From the NCBI GenBank assembly GCA_946056785.1, contig CAMGKS010000062.1:1-6931 (forward strand): 6,931 bases of DNA, given 5' to 3'. Made by a program: the position numbers and the translations under genes. This DNA is from an uncultured Clostridia bacterium. GTDB lineage: Bacteria; Bacillota; Clostridia; Christensenellales; CAG-917. Within the stretch, counting starts at the first letter, position 1; the number at the start of each line of letters is the position of its first letter. A model generated the notes under the pieces. The model made no database searches. It was not told the DNA's origin and worked only from the letters and a program-made list of their open reading frames with translations. This document shows positions 6,336 to 6,931 of the stretch, one piece after another.

Positions 6336-6364
6336 ATTCTATACGCTGATATAAATTATGTCAA
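6336..6364 (-). promoter_or_regulatory. Sigma-A-type promoter of the hexosaminidase gene
   Basis: TTGACA (6364-6359) is followed by exactly 17 bp and TAGAAT (6341-6336) on the minus strand; TATAGA two bases earlier is an alternative -10. The predicted start lies at about 6327-6333, within or at the edge of the Shine-Dalgarno site, giving an unusually short leader. Confidence 0.75.
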
Positions 6365-6383
6365 CACCGCTTAAAACGCTTGC

Positions 6384-6420
6384 TAAAACGTTTTAAAACC
6401 TATTCATAAAAAGCTTTTTA
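6384..6420. promoter_or_regulatory. Two perfect AT-rich palindromes upstream of the hexosaminidase promoter
   Basis: TAAAACGTTTTA (6384-6395) and TAAAAAGCTTTTTA (6407-6420) are perfect palindromes whose centres are 24 bp apart. The first has the central CG typical of LacI-family operators but only weak agreement with the CcpA cre consensus. TAAAACG also occurs at 6372-6378. They lie 20-56 bases upstream of the -35 box. An operator role is inference; AT-rich palindromes arise easily by chance. Confidence 0.3.
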
Positions 6421-6579
6421 ATTGCTCATAATTGAAATTTTGCAATATTAAGCCTTTTAATACTGCCGCTTTTAAAGTTTTATCGCCTTTACGCCTGACA
6501 AAAACTCTTGCCAAAATATATCGTTACGTAATAGCAATTCTTAATCCGCTATGACAATTATCAATAAAAACCGGTCAGG

Positions 6580-6608
6580 TTGACAACGCCCCTATTCGGT
6601 GTTATTAT
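6580..6608 (+). promoter_or_regulatory. Sigma-A-type promoter of the right-end membrane-protein gene
   Basis: TTGACA (6580-6585), a 17-bp spacer, then TATTAT (6603-6608). The -10 box ends six bases before the ATG at 6615, so transcription should begin at or next to the A of the start codon. A weaker upstream candidate is CTGACA-N16-TATATC at 6495-6522. Confidence 0.8.
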
Positions 6609-6614
6609 CAAGCT

Positions 6615-6931
6615 ATGAAAGGCGGATGTGTTTTAGGTTTTGTAGCAAGCAAAGTTTTTTCCGTAATATGGAGCGTGCTTGAACTCGTTGTTTCGTTTAT
6701 CGCCAGAATCGCGGTATATTTCGGCTTGTATCTGCCTATCATAAATTTGATTTTAGGCGGCGTTTTATATCTCGTTTACGATTTTAACCCTTTCGGCGGC
6801 GGCATAGACGGCAATCTTTACGTTTTCGGGCTATGCCTTAGCCTTGTAGGATCCGTTATCATAACGATCAGAAATCTTATCATAAAACCCATTCAAAAGT
6901 ATTTTATCGACGGCAAGGTTATCGAATACAC
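6615..6931 (+). CDS. Small-residue-rich membrane protein, 3' end off the window, probably leaderless
   Basis: An open frame of 105 codons from ATG 6615 runs off the right edge without a stop, so the true length and the C-terminal domain are unknown. The visible protein is strongly hydrophobic. Likely membrane segments lie at about 13-29, 33-55 and 67-88, with a glycine-rich turn (FNPFGGGIDG, 57-66) between the second and third and a basic stretch (RNLIIKPIQKYF, 86-97) after the third, suggesting a cytoplasmic continuation. No known family is recognised. No Shine-Dalgarno sequence precedes the ATG, and the first in-frame stop upstream (6552-6554) is reached without another ATG, GTG or TTG. Together with the promoter placement this points to a leaderless mRNA. 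It is divergent from the hexosaminidase gene, 297 bp apart, and has no visible link to it. Confidence 0.75.
   Translation, partial: MKGGCVLGFVASKVFSVIWSVLELVVSFIARIAVYFGLYLPIINLILGGVLYLVYDFNPFGGGIDGNLYVFGLCLSLVGSVIITIRNLIIKPIQKYFIDGKVIEY

Noticed and set aside
6552..6563. Fur/PerR-like box (TGACAATTATCA)
   Set aside because: It is only a partial palindrome and too short to match a full 19-bp-type box; AT-rich context makes it likely by chance.

Overview
The window looks like a chromosomal piece of a low-to-moderate-GC Gram-positive-type bacterium. The signs are three textbook TTGACA-N17-TAnnnT sigma-A-like promoters, purine-rich Shine-Dalgarno sites, a lipobox lipoprotein and AT-rich, T-tract-laden intergenic DNA. 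My best guess is an uncultured gut-type Clostridia lineage, but that is inference from style; no marker gene is present.

Layout, left to right. (1) A complete minus-strand gene, 1-2358, encodes a 785-residue lipoprotein made of repeated beta-rich modules; its family is not recognised. It has a strong promoter (2457-2485). Its 5' leader contains a perfect 44-bp alternating pyrimidine-purine tract (2397-2440) that can also fold as two tandem 18-nt RNA hairpins. (2) About 1 kb of noncoding DNA (2486-3444) is dominated by T-tracts on the plus strand. These are phased at almost exactly 11 bp for about 290 bp and include a 22-23-bp tandem array and an 11-bp degenerate array. This is a strong candidate for intrinsically curved DNA. 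(3) A 14-bp-stem bidirectional terminator lies at 3445-3478. (4) A minus-strand PIG-L/LmbE-family deacetylase gene occupies 3763-4524. (5) A minus-strand GH20 beta-N-acetylhexosaminidase gene without a signal peptide occupies 4746-6317 and has its own promoter. (6) A 297-bp divergent intergenic region follows. (7) A plus-strand membrane-protein gene starts at 6615 and runs off the right edge. It has no Shine-Dalgarno, and its promoter predicts a transcript starting at the ATG, so it is probably leaderless.

The GH20 enzyme and the PIG-L deacetylase make a plausible cytoplasmic amino-sugar pair: one cleaves terminal GlcNAc/GalNAc from an imported glycan and the other removes an N-acetyl group from a GlcNAc-type substrate. 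The 221-bp gap between them leaves open whether they are co-transcribed. The lipoprotein and the membrane protein have no visible functional link to them.

The most unusual content is non-protein: the Z-DNA-prone, hairpin-forming leader, the long phased T-tract region upstream of that promoter, and the apparently leaderless gene at the right end. No phage, transposon, CRISPR, tRNA or rRNA was seen.
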